DNA from: Protula sp. h YS-2021
Taxonomy: Eukaryota; Annelida; Polychaeta; Sabellida; Serpulidae
Direction: 5' to 3'
Assembly: GCA_949752745.1 (NCBI GenBank)
Contig: OX457028.1
Span: 25,422,927 to 25,486,926 of the forward strand
DNA length: 64,000 bases
In this document: positions 20,225-34,200 of the stretch, piece after piece
Layout: each line of letters begins with the position of its first letter
Numbering within the stretch: position 1 is the stretch's first letter
The notes under the pieces: model-generated
What the model saw: only the letters and a program-made list of their open reading frames with translations
Told to the model about the DNA's origin: nothing
Database searches by the model: none
Translations under genes and position numbers: made by a program

Positions 20225-23200
20225 ATGGCCTCTGAAATGAAATGGAAGTACGCGTTTGGTTGTTTTGCTTTATTAGGAATAGGCGCTATTTGTGGATTTG
20301 CTGTGAGAAACTATATTGTTTCTTCACCAGCCCGTAATGCCACGCGCCCTGTTTTTGATATATTAAGCCTGACTAAAGATGAAGATTTATTCTTGCAAGC
20401 AAAACATCTTGACGAAGTAAAACCTGAAAATATGCGAAAGTACTTAAGGTAAGTACTGAGTTTGCCTCTAAAACCTGTGAGTTACATAGCAACGATTATG
20501 CCGAAAAAACTGCCGTGCACAGCTACATCACACGTGGTTTAAGTACATAGTCCACCCCTCCCCCCCCCCCCCTGCTGTTTGCTACTTCAAAATGCCTCGA
20601 CCAGCTTCCCACTGGATGGATTCCGACCTGGGGATACTCGGTGTTTATACGGCATATAAAAAACAATAATAAAGCCTTATTGTACCTGATTAGACAAAAA
20701 AACAGATTGTAAATCGAAAACATGTTACATAAATAAAATATTGGCACAGGAGAGATATTGGCTCTTGCTGTCACTAACAAATGCATTCTACACATCTAAA
20801 ACTTGAGTAAGTAATAGCACTTGCATTAAGTCATTGACAAGAGATTTTTCTAAAATGTAACGAAATTACTGCTGATGCTCAACTGAAAACATAATATCAG
20901 AAATATTAAATGAAAAATAATGATAAAACTCACTAAATACCACTTTTTGCTTCTGATCCGATCATGGTACCATGAGTTACCCATAGTACGGTCATTATAC
21001 GACGAGAACTCTGTCTCAAGGGCCCTGCTGATGATACGTCTCTGTCGTACTGGTTGGAACGGAGAGGCATATACCCCCTCCTTTTTCTAGCTCGTGGCTA
21101 GAAAAAGGTGTTAAAATTGAGAGCAGGATGAGGCAGGAGTGTGGTCTGTAGTGATCATGCTTTAACAAAGAACAGACTCCTGTATATCGAGTAATAAAAA
21201 CGTCTTTTTTGTGACTTGAAAAATTGTGGGCGAGACGAAAGTTTTGGGAGTCTCGTGGTGAAGTAGTCCGGTGCGTTGCTTAGATTAGCTACTTCTTGTA
21301 CTTGAATTAGTTGCCGTTGCGGCCGTTTGATAATCCGCCCTTCTGCTTCTATCTCTAGGCTAGAGGGGAGTACCAGAAACCAGAACCGTTTTCACCCTAC
21401 TGGATAGCCCAGAAATTTTCTGGCTGACGATGCAATTGGATGTGGAGATATGCATCGGATTGGTCTATGTACCTACATTACATCCCTGCTTGTAGGCTTT
21501 CTTTTACGATTTGGGGCGTGTCCATTTGGAAAGAGGTTACTTGTAAGAACTCTTTGAGGGAGGAGAGGTCTATTACTAATCTCCGCCCCCGGATGTCTTG
21601 GGGACCAGAAAACCCTGCTGAAGAAGGCTGACTGGTTTCTGGCATCATCTCTGTCGCCGGTTTTTCTTTCAAGATTTGCAACATTTCTTAAATAGCTACC
21701 TCCCCACTGAACCTTTGGGATAGGAGGCTTTCTGGTACCTGGCGGGGGGGGGGGGGCTAGGGGAATGGAAGATTTGTGCCCCCTCGGGTCCCGCTTAAAA
21801 AGAAGAGCCATCGAACTATTTGGTATTCGACAGGAGGGCCCCAATGTCTCCCACGTTTGCCAGAATTTGCCTGACCTTCTTCCTACGGAAAAAGGTTGTT
21901 AAAAGATTTTTTGCATTTTCTGAGTTCGTTAAAGTATCGCCAAGAGACGAAGAAATCTCTGGGCGGTACTTTGGTTGGCAGCTACCTGTTGTGCTGTGAA
22001 GATTTTCCTTCTATCCTGCTACCATTACTGCCACCGCTCTCAATCTTGGCGGTAGGATCTCTTGCGTTTCGATGGGCGCCGAACTGACGCACGTGACATC
22101 CTCGACATCAGAGTGAAATCTTGTGAAGGGGAGTGGCTTTCTTGATTTACTCTTTCTATCTCGGAGGGTGGAAACAGTTCCTTCTGACCCAAGGATGACG
22201 CAGGTCCCTTAACACTTTCACGCTTAACTAGCAGTGCTGTAAGAATGAATCCCGTCGAAGAAAGACCATTGACGCCATGACAAAGGTGGACAGTTTGACT
22301 AAATCCCTCGTTGCTAGTGCCAAGCATTCCAACAGTCTGAAGGCCACTGGATCACTGAGGTGTAAATCCTCCCATCGTGTCTTTAATTCCTTCAGTGTGT
22401 GACCCTGAAAGGACATGATGTTGAGAATATGCCGGGAGGAAGCCTCAACGGTCTTAACGACCTTTTCCACTAGAGGAATGTCCGAGTCGCGTCGAAGGGA
22501 TGGCATCCAAAATGTCCGTTTTACGGGTGGTTCTAAAGGTTCTAGCGGTATCAGTTCATCTGAAGAACGATATGAAATCAGCCTTACAACACAGTGTTTC
22601 GAAGCGTGAAAGTGCGACAGTTTGCTGACCTCACTGGTGTCCATCTTTTTGAACTCCCTTGAACGCAGTGTGATGGCATTAGCAATCCCCTCACTGGCCG
22701 ACAGGGCAATAAAGGCATCATGTTGTGGCGGAGCGGTTTGGGAGGTCATCCGTATTGGAGGATCCTCCCTTTCTAACGGTGGTGACCCGATGGTGACTTG
22801 TGCCACGCTCGCGATCTCCTGAATTGCATCCTTGAGGGGTACTCCGGGGTCGACGCGGTACCCGAGGGGTTAGCATTCTCTCTCCGTGCAGTGAAGTCGG
22901 GGACAGGGGGTCTTAATAGGACGCCACCCCTCTGCCGCTGGATCTTTCCAGAATCTCTTGCCCTTCCCTGGCGAACTGATGTAGTAAACCTCTCTCAGGG
23001 GTAGGTGAAAATGGGAAGACGGTGGCGTATCCTCCACCTCCCCCTCCGACTTTTCTTCCTCCGATTCTTGCCACACAGAAGCCATCTCAGGATCGTCTGC
23101 CCGCTGGGAGGTCTCAGGGTGCATGTGCCATTGTGGATATCCTTTGGCGGAAGAGACTGTCTGTAGCAATTCTTCATCATACTCAACACACAGTTCCAAA

Positions 23201-25220
23201 ACTTGTCCTGACGGTGGGACCTCTGTCGAGACCCTTCGCTGACCCTCTCCACCTCAGGCTGGTTGGTTGAGTCTAATGGGGGGGGGGGGGGTCGACCGTG
23301 GAGACTGCGTGTCTGGAGGAGTGCGAGAAATTGCGGCAGACAGTTTGTGCTTTTCTCTGCAGTTGCAAGCCACTATCATTCGCTGTTGGAGTTCCTGCAA
23401 TTGCTTCTGTAGCTGGGATTGCAGGGACAAGAAGGCTGAAAATTCACTGGATAATCGCGGTGCTTGTGGGGATAGTTCTTCCTGAGCGGGAATCTTCAAC
23501 TGAGCCGTTACCGTTCTGAAACTCAACTCCGATCCCGTGTGGGTGACCGTAACTTGCTCGAGGTGGGGCTAAAGTTTTTTATCTCTGTGTCGCTGATAGT
23601 TTTGTCCAGTTTAGTTTGGGCGATTGCCCACGCTCTTCGAAAGGTTTCATTTTCTTCTCCTTCCGTATGACAAGATCAGCCACTGTCTCTGTGAAGGCCT
23701 TTGCTCTTGCCTTCCTCGCCTTTTTGCCTGAAACGACCGCGTCAGGTTCTGAGCCCCAGGTCTATTCTAATGGATTTGAAAACTCATAGCCTCTTCAACA
23801 AACTCGGGTGTAATGTGCAGCAGAAAGGACTGTGCGTTTATCCCCTTTAGGAACGTGCCTAGCTCTGTCCTTGTGGATTGGTCTCTAGTCCTTTGGCGAC
23901 AAGTGTTGGCACTCCGAGCAGGTATTCCATTCGTCGCAGGGGGGCAAGCTGCTTTTTCTTTTACAACGGTCACAAAACGAGTGCGGGTTAAGTCTCGATG
24001 GGAATGAGTGCACTGTGGAAGCGTGGATGGGTCACGCAGGCTGACCTCTGTCATATCTAAAAGATAAGCAAACAAGAGGTCATAAGATAACTTTAAGCGT
24101 CACCAGTGAAATTACTAATACTTAGAACGTCACCCAAAAGACTGAGTGTAAATGGCCATCACAGAACGTTTCATGTCGTTAAATCCGACAATTTACGCAA
24201 AATAAATGCCTGCAGGCGAGTTCTGGACCGATCCCGTATGTCATCACTAGATGGGACCGAAATGTGCACCAATTTGGTCATCTTTACGGGATGGTCCCCA
24301 AAATGGGACCCTATCCATTGGCCCAAATTGGGACCCGATGGGATCCTATGGGCCCGTCATAGGCGTCTGCCTCTGACCACGGTCCCGTCATGAAAGGCCG
24401 TGTGGTTGGAGTGGCGTCCAAGTCCCAAAGAGGTGCCCAAACGTGTTCCTCTGTGTTGAGACCTTCGCCCCTGGCCCATAGACCGTAACGGGACAGAATT
24501 GGCGTTTGTGATACCAAGAGGTAGTCATCGATGGGCCGGGGGTACGATCGTCGGCATCCGGCGGAGCCATAAACGGAAATTGGCATAAGATACGTAAAAA
24601 AGCACCAGAAATGTTGAAAGCACTCCTTCTCGCCCTGATCGTTATCAAGGGCGTAGAAACTAATCTGACACGACTAATTGATCCCACCGGAGTGTCTGGC
24701 CATTTCAACGATGACACAGCCAACTGAATAAAATTTGGAGTCGATGCAGGCAATCCGAAATGTAAATACTCAAAACAGCTCCCAGACGATGTGTGCAGGA
24801 ACCAGTATACGATTCTCGATCATATAGCTGCTGGTGGAGAAGACAGGCACACTTTCCGGGACTAAGTAAGGCGTCACCGTAACGTGGAAACTCAACAACT
24901 ACGAGACCAAAGTTACAAGTGCTGAAAATGTGCTAAAACACGAACTAAATTTATTCAGCTTCTAGATAGCGTAATATTTGTCCAGTGCAAGTAAAACAAA
25001 GCAACTTCGCACCTTAGACTAGTTCCCTTGTCCCCCCCCCCCCCCCAAAAAAAAAAAAAAATTGAGGAGCACACAGAATAGCGTGTGTTGGTAACACCAC
25101 GCTATAAGGTCATGACCTATTTTACCAATGACGTAATATTAGAGGATTCCCTCATTCTCAGTGGTTTATGGATGGAGAGTAGAATAGCCACATTCTAACT
25201 GCAACAAAAAAGCTCATTTC

Positions 25221-25287
<67 letters not shown>

Positions 25288-28200
25288 TGGGAAGCCACAA
25301 CTGGAAAAGAACCGATCTAAAATTGTGGATAAGCGACTTCAAAGCTTTTGCCATGTAAAAGGAGGGTTTTACTTATAATATATAAGAATTGCTGCTGTGT
25401 CAAAAGTTGACCATGAGTGCGCTAATCGTCGTATTAGTGCCTATCATATTTAAGATTTATTTTAATTTTAGGTGTTTTATTATTAATATACAAAATGCGA
25501 AAATAAACAGAAGTATAAAATAAGTTCTAAAATTGTTATATACTACAAATATGTATTCTATATTTCTTGTCTTGTAACTACATTTTTTTCATTTTAAACG
25601 CCATTTTAAGTGACAACAATTGAATAAATTTTGTTGATTAGACCAGAAATTTAGACAAAATGTGAAATTTTAATGCACTCGGAGAATGTGCCTTAAAGAT
25701 AGAAACCGCTTCTCCATGAGCATCACTATTTCGTGTTTGCGCAGAAAGCTAACGAAAAGGCCACATGTAGCAGGAACGCCTGCGGATAGAAAGCAAGCCG
25801 AAGACATTGCACATTTCTGGAGCAACCTTGGTCTGAGATCTAAAATTACACCCTACGATGTCTTGTTATCTTACCCTGACATGAATAATCCAAATAGAAT
25901 AGGTAATTTGATACATTTTATAAATGAATAGAATTTTTTTATTAATGCAAGTAAGCATGCTATATACATCCTTCAAGTTATCTATTTCCTGGAGAAAGGG
26001 ACATCAGTACTTGAATCCGTAACACTCCCGTATTACATCATTAATTTGCGCATAATTGTTCATTAAATGAATAAAAAATAAGCACTGTAAAAGACTTCGG
26101 ATGGTGCTGATTATAAAGTGCAGTATTTATTAATTTTTGCAGAATTGCAGGATGGTGACGAAACCGTCCTGTACACATCTCAACTGCATGAGGAAATCTT
26201 GAGACCAGAACAAAATCATTCAGATGTCATAGCGCCCTTCAATGCATATTCTGCCGCAGGAACACCCCGAGGCGATGTGGTGTATGTAAACTACGGGCGC
26301 ACTGAAGACTTTGTGTATCTTACTAGAGACAAGGGAATATCCGTTAACAGCAAAATATGCATTGCACGTTATGGAAAAGTCTTTAGGGGGAATAAGGTAG
26401 GTTATAGTATACAAATGTTTAGCATTAGGAAGTCGTAATTTAACACTTCACAAGCCTTTTGCTTGCAATAATTATTATTGTTATATAAATTTGTGCGAGC
26501 AGCTGTTCGTCCCTTTTTTTCTTCTTGACAATTTTTCCGATTTTTTGTGTCTTCTTCTGTGACACTTTGGGCCCTAAGACCATGAAACTTGGGACTTATG
26601 AAGAGCTTGATCTGAACATGTGCATGTCACTTTTTATTTTCGTCTTCGATTTCGTTTTCTTTGTTAAAACGCCATGTGAAAAGAGTGTATATTTGCAAGT
26701 AAATGCCAAGTATTTAATGTGCACACAGAACACCACACAGTTGCTTAGCTTTGTGTGAGCTCTCACTGCGTAAGTGGTTAACACGGCGTATGCCTGATCA
26801 GACAATCAAACCTTAAGTTAACAAAAACCAAACATTACTCGGCTTATAAGACGTATTCAAGCTGTGTTGTTTGATAATATATTTAGCTGGTATTAAGTTA
26901 TCAGCCTAAGGAGTTTTTTTCTTGACAGTGGTCCGATTTTTTAGAATATCATAAGACGCATACATGCTGTGCCTTAAGCTCTGTACATAGTTGTATAACA
27001 CACTGTATGCATGTTGTAAAATACTTTATAACACCGTATTATTTAAAATAAGAATTCTGAAGCAAATAAGATAGCAGATATTTTTTGGTAGGTTATTCCG
27101 GAATAGACAACCGATAATTCAAATGTCACAGACCTCAATAATGCTTCATTTTTCTTATGCCAAAGAGCGAAAATAAGTTGAATAATGTAAATTCTTATCT
27201 TTTGACGAAAAGAAAATGAAAAACATTGAAAAACTAGAGCCGTATTTTGTTAGCGAAATGTTGAACACTTGACAAAAATTAAACACAAAAATACTTCCTT
27301 CAATGGGTTATTTCTTGAATTATATAAGTATTTTACAACATGCATACAGTGTGTTATACAACTATGTACAGAGCTTGAGGCACAGCATGTATGCGTCTTA
27401 TGATATTCTAAAAAAATCGGACCATAGGGTCATAACTTAATACCAGCTAAATATATTAGCAAACACAGCTTGAATGCTTTTTGTTGGTTTAAGGTTTGAG
27501 TGACTGATCAGACATACGCTGTGTTATCTGTTTACGCAGTGAGAGCTCGCACAGAGCTGACCAACTGTGGTGTTCTGTGCCTGTGTTAAATGCTGCACAT
27601 TGACTTGCAGAAAATACACTCTTTTCACATGGCGTTTTAACAAAGAAAACGAAATCGAAGACGAAAATAAAAAGCGACATGCACACGTTCAGATCAAGCT
27701 CTTGATAAGTCCCAAGTTTCAGGATCCTAGGGTCCATAATGTCAGAGAAGAAGAAGACACAAAAAATCGGAAAAAGTGTAAAGAAGGAAAAAAGGACGAA
27801 CGGCTGCTCACACAAATTCATATAACCCTTGGAAGCCAAAGGCTTGTCAAGTGTTAAATTAAATTAACATTTGATTGTTTATTAAAATGCCGGTAGTTCA
27901 GTGTTGAACAACTTACTGAAACTTTAAAATTTTAAAAATTTATTTGTAGCTTCAATTTTTTCACATTTTTCTATTGACAAGATTAACGAATAAGCTATTT
28001 ACGGAGTCTGCAACATGAAATGGTGGAATAATAAAAAAAATCGATTTCTGTGACATTCGGTTTATCGGTAGTCTATTCCGGAATAGCCTACCACAAAATA
28101 TCTGGTTTCTTATTAGTCCCCCGCCGGGAGACTATAGTTTTCGGGTCTGTTTGTCCGTCCGTCTGTCCGTCTGTCGACACCTTTTTTGTTAACACACTCA

Positions 28201-31200
28201 AGCCTACATTTTTCAACTGATTGTTAAGATATTGTATATATGGGTAGTACTGGAACGAACAAGGATCGGTATTGTAAATGAGCCATGTCGGCCCAAGGAC
28301 ATTGGCCCAGCTGAACTTCAGAAATTTTCACATCTCTTACATACTGGAATGAGTTTGTTAACACACTCAAGCCTACATTTCAGATCGATTTATAAGATAT
28401 CTTAACTATAAGTAGTACTGGAACCAACAAGGTTTGGTATTGTTAATTAGCCATGTCGGTCCAATGACATTGGCCCAGCTGACTTTTCACACATTTTCCC
28501 AATCCCTTCTCATTTGAATTAGTTTGTTAACACACTCAAGCCTACATTTCTGGATCGATTGTTGAAATATTTTACATACAGGAAATATTCGAACAAACAA
28601 AGGTCGTTATTGTAAATGAGCCCTATCGGGGAAAGACATTGGTCCAGCTGAACTTCAGAAATTTTCACAACCCGTACATACTGGAATGAGTTTGTTGACA
28701 CACTCAAGCCTACATTTTTTTATCAATTGGCAAAATGTTATACACATAGGTAGTATGGGTGGTAACAAGAATTGGTATTGTAAATGAGCCATGTCGGCCC
28801 AAGGACATTGGCCCAGCTGGAATTTTGAAATTCACGAATATGATACTAATTGCTTAAGGGTTGTAGTCCAACCTAACAAAATCAAATACTGGGATTGTAC
28901 GCATGCGGGGGACATAGTCAATTTCACTGACCCACTTGTTTGCTTCAGAATTCTTATTTAAAATAATACCGTGTTTTATGTTATTCAAGAAATAACCCGT
29001 TGAAGGAAGTATTTTTGCGTTTTAATTTTTGTGAAGTGTTTAATATTTTGCTAGCAAAATGTGGTTCTAGTTTGATATTGTGTCGATATTAATATTTTTG
29101 CAGGTATGCGAGTTTTGGTCATAAATGTGCAATTGTCTTTTTCGATAAAAATTACTATTTTTCAGGCATTCAATGCAGAGAAGTTCGGGTGCATAGGGTT
29201 AATGTTATACTCAGATCCATCAGACTACAATCCTGATAATCAGACAAGCACATATCCAGACTCTCTATGGTTGCCAGGAACCGGAGTCCAAAGAGGAAGC
29301 ATCAAAACTACCGCAGCGGGCGATTTTCTCACACCAGGATATCCTGCAACAGGTTAATATTTACAATGAATGGCATTTTACTTTATTCTCACATTGTATA
29401 TATTAAATCGCTTAGTTTAACAGATTATAGAACATTATCAAGTTATATAAATGCACATACAATGAAGTGTTTCAAGAGGACAATTGTTCCAGTAAGACAT
29501 CTTGCAATAGGATAATTTCTCAAACATTCAAAATTTCCAAAGAAACAACACTGGTTTCAATTGCACAGACAGCTATAATATCATGTTTGAAAAAGGCTGC
29601 GTAAAGAATATTCATTCTACCTATTGAAAGACCTGCGTTTTGCAAGTATAACTGCAAAACGTTTGAGACAAACATAATAAAGCTACGGCAATGGGTGGTT
29701 ATTTCCATAGCGTGACCAGTAGATTAACCATTACAAAAAAAGAAAGTAATTTCATTGCACCTGTGTCTGGATTACACTTTATTGCTCTTTATTCTGATTT
29801 TACCCTTTAAATACTTTTTAAACTCAGTAAAACAAATATGCTACAATTTTCGTTTTGCTTATTTGACTGAAAACATTTATTTAAAACAAGTAAAAATTCA
29901 GGTGCTGTTTTTATGATGTATAAGAACGTTAAGTTTCCCGATTTGCACTATATTTAACAGACAGTGCCTACAGAACTCCTCAGAATCTGTCACTATTGCC
30001 TATGTTACCCGTACAACCAATTTCATACAATGATGCAAAACGCTTTCTACAGTAAGTATAGAATACAAAATTAACCTTTATTTTATTTCGTTAAAGAAGT
30101 CTACATTGAGGAAAAGATATGCATGCATAAGTGTTTTGTTGCTGGCACCACAGCGTCAGCCTTTGAGACTGTGTTGAAATACATAGATTTATCTAAAGTT
30201 GCCTTCAAGATTTTAATGATTCAAGAGACTTCACCAATTAAACTCTTAAATTAAAGTAAAACATTTATTTCTGTTAAATGGGAAGAAACTTGACAGGAGA
30301 AGAAGTTCCAGAAGAGTGGCGCGGAGGTTTAGCAATTACATACAGATTTGGACCTGGCTTTCTTAATCAAAATTGGTAATCACAAGGCAAACAACCCCAA
30401 AGCATTTATTTAAAAACAGAATTAGTTAATACAGTAATAACGACTGTGATATTCGTGCTCTGTTCAAGTTTAAAAAGTCATTAAACGGGGTCCGAAAAGG
30501 TGTTGTAACTTATGCATAAATCGCAGCCCAGTGTTGCTATATATAGGGCATGTAAAATCAAAATTAATATTTTTAGAAAAGTGATTTTAGTCTTACAATA
30601 TGTCTACAAAACCTGATAGGGATTTGGCATCTCTCAGTATTAATTAATTTCTGCACTTTGACAGGTCAAGTAAAGTAATGAAGAACTGAATTAAGATAAT
30701 TTTTGGCTGTTTTATTTTTTTACAATGAAATATATTGGGCAATGGGATGAGCTAATAGAACATTCAAAATGTCTACTGGGCTATACTCTAGAAGCATATA
30801 TTGCAATAACGTAGTTTTCTGCTCATTCTAGCCTTGGTTGTATAATAACAATACTTGTATGGCTACTATTTTATACTACACAGGAAAATACAAATGTTCA
30901 TACAAACCAGCAATGATATTAGAACCACATATAACGCTTTTGGAATTCTTGAGGGCGCTATTGAGCCAGGTATTTTTTTAATAAAAATATTATTTAGCTA
31001 TTGAACTGGGCAATTTTGAAAAAAAAATGTCACCGAGTAATCTCGCTCCAACTGAAGAAAATTGACTGGATCCCATCAACCACACACAAATAGCAGAGTT
31101 GTAGCAAATAAAAAAGATTATACACTTAGGTCTTTTTCTAAGGATTCCTAATGCTTCCATTCAACGCCGAAGCATTTTTGTTGATATTACATTTAGACTT

Positions 31201-34200
31201 TCTAATACTGTCTTAAACATAACACTTTTTAATTTACACCTTGTATTATATTAGACAGATATGTTTTGTTTGGCAATCACCGCGATTCCTGGGTATATGG
31301 TGCAATCGATCCTTCAAGCGGTACGTCAGCCATGATGGAGATATCCCGTGTTTTAGCCCAGGCCCACAAAAGAGGTACTGTTTCAGAGTGTTTATCGTTG
31401 CGCAGTTATTTATTAAATGTTTTATTCAGATGGTAAAAATCTTAATCATTTTTTTTATGGGCAACATATTTGGTACGCGTAAATAAACTATACAAATACT
31501 TAACCCTAAAAATGAAATGTTAAAGATACACATTATTTTATCACTGCACTTTAAAATGTGGCAGTTTGTTTAGAAGCCATTGCTGAAATGTTACCAGTTA
31601 TCAGTGACAATATTCTTTATTGATAGTGACATTCTTTGAAATCATTCACTGATGTTCTAATACAATAAAATTGTGACCTGTACAGATAAAATGTATAACT
31701 TGAAAAACATGTTCACTCTTTAAGCAGATCATTACCGCGAAAAGCCAAATCACACTTCGGATATTCCGAATAAAATGCCCAAAACTGCTTGACTATAAAA
31801 AACCTGGGTGGAAAACGAAAGAATTGATAGTGAATCATTGCAACTAATCCTTTGGGTTACTGATCAGTAATATTTTATGAGTGATTTTGAAAAATGTTAA
31901 AACTGTCTTAAAATAGATTTTAATTTTATTCTATTTAGGCTGGAAGCCTAGAAGAACTATAATATTTTGCAGTTGGGGAGCGGAAGAATACGGCTTAACT
32001 GGATCAAATGAATTTGTTGAGGTTCTTTTTCTTTTTCTTCGTTTTTTGTTTCTTTTACTGTACTTAAACAATGTGTTTTGCAAAATCTGTATAACATTGT
32101 TTTTTATTATTCAAATTCTAGCGGACAGCAATGGTAAATTTTACATACATAGTAAGCCCGGATAGTATACTGTCCTATGACAGAGTTTTAAAAATGTTTG
32201 ATGTATGTCATGCAATACTTATTTACAAATTCTTACACTGCTTTTATTTTGTCGTGACGTTCTTTTCAGACCATTAGAATGTTCTTTTATGAATTCAGTA
32301 AACTGTTTTCTTTATTATATGTCATGTGTTCAGGACTATCGCCACATGCTAATGAGCAGAGCAGTAGCATATATTAACTGCGATATGGCCGTTGCAGGTA
32401 TCACACTTCAATACAGTTGCTCTTTCAGTTTGGTGATGCATAATGCCACGATTAAATGTACTGCTCATATTGTTTCAATTGAGCACAGGCATTAAAATAC
32501 CCATCTGTACTGCAGAGAACATAGTTGTATTAACATTTGTTGCATATTGACATAAGCCGGAACTATGAACGAAGAAAAATACTTTTGGATATGAAGTCAT
32601 AATCACACAAAACTACTTTTCGATAGGAAGCTACCATAATACGAAAATACTTATAAACTATCTATGAAATATTAGGGAAATATTAAGAATAACTTTTAAT
32701 ACTAAGCCATCACTATATAAAAAGCTTTTCGATATGAAGGCTCAGTCAAGGGTCAGAAATAATGTTTTAATTATTTATTCTATTCTTACATCGTAAAATG
32801 GTTACATATTTCATTCATCTTTATTACTCAACGTCTGTCTATCAAATTATTTTAAACAAATTTTGCGTTCTCATTTAAACAGGGAATTATACATTTAGTG
32901 GAAGAACCATGCCGTTGATGCAGGATCTAATGCTAAATACAGCAAAAGTGGTCAGACTTTACTGGAAAGCTGAAGAAATTGTCGTCACTTTCCACATTGT
33001 TATACTATTGTACCGTTATACTATTGTACTGTAATATTTGAACTGTAGCATATACAAATGTTGCATTTTTTCCCAATATTCAAAAGAAGTTGTTTTGTAG
33101 TGGAGGATAAATGCATTAAAATATTCTTGACATGATTGAAAAGTACATCAATTATGGTAGACTGTCGCTTTTAAATGCAACACAGCGGCATAAAAGGTCT
33201 GATGTGTTTTTGTCATTTGTGTAAAACTCTTGTGCTATTTCAATCATTTTCTAAAAGGTTCCCGCCCCAGAAGGTTATGAGGAAAGTTGTTTGTATGACT
33301 TGTGGACGAATAAGAAACCAGAACTTGATGTGCATGGAAGAGCAACAGGCAAGCCATAGTAAGTTAATCACAGTCTCTAATAATGCTGTGATAAACTGGA
33401 AGAATGTTTATGGAACAAAACTACAAAGAATTTTCGAAGTGAAAAACGGAATTTAATAGACAACAAACTTAGCTGGCAATCTTATGTGTTATTAAGAAAA
33501 AATAGTAGATATGATTGATGTTTTGTCTCACAACATATTTTGGGGATTGAAAAAGAGCCCTTAGGCTGGTTAAAATTACATTTAATATTTTCCTAAATGC
33601 TGATATTGTTTATTTCGATTTTAGTGTTGGCTCGCTTGGTGGCGGTAGCGATTACAAAGCCTTTGTCGAAAATGCTGGCGTTTCATCCATGGATTTCCTA
33701 TTTATGTTAGTGTTAATTTGCTTTATCAAAATGCGAAAACATTAACCATTGATCTTGAAAGGATAGCGGTCCTTAAAAGCCATGCCTGACTTTTACATAA
33801 AACATTCGTCTGTCAGATTAAATTAATTTTTTTATCTAAATTTTGGTTAAAATATTAATTTTTACGTACACTAGAATGTAAACATTGTTTTGTGTTTCAT
33901 TGCACTAAGTGGGTTAACTATGCACCATGCTCCATTCAATTTCACATACCTAAGCATGTCAAAATACCTTTATTATACAATGTCCGTCTCGTAATTTAAC
34001 TTATACAGTAATATGCCGATCCTATTTTAAAATTTTGCAAATACACAATATTGCATTCCTAATGCCATAAAAAATTCAGAAATTTCTTCCTTTATAAACG
34101 ATTTCGTCTAGGGATCGATGCTAGAGCTTAGAACTACAGTATAGTGTAGATTCAAGTGTATGGCTCTCAATTGGCAAGAGTATCAAAATCACTTCACATT

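Larger units (their letters stand above)
20940..25370 (-). mobile_element. Decayed DIRS-like element in intron 1 of the peptidase gene
   Basis: Minus-strand remnant related to the element at 5060-13033. A trailer-like part (about 20940-21060, with ATGGTACCATGAGTTACCC words) is followed directly by an RT fragment (21340-21900), then gag (22040-24075), leader with ATGGGACC words (24180-24560) and an end block near 25320-25370 resembling 13001-13033. RNase H and the recombinase are missing through internal deletion. It is inserted opposite to the host gene. Confidence 0.7.

Noticed and set aside
26525..27839. Two similar frames on opposite strands (26525-26758 and 27489-27839)
   Set aside because: They are the two arms of one inverted repeat; no domain and no conserved start.
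33175..33456. 93-residue frame inside the peptidase gene
   Set aside because: It covers exon 12 in a different frame; the exon frame has the family similarity.
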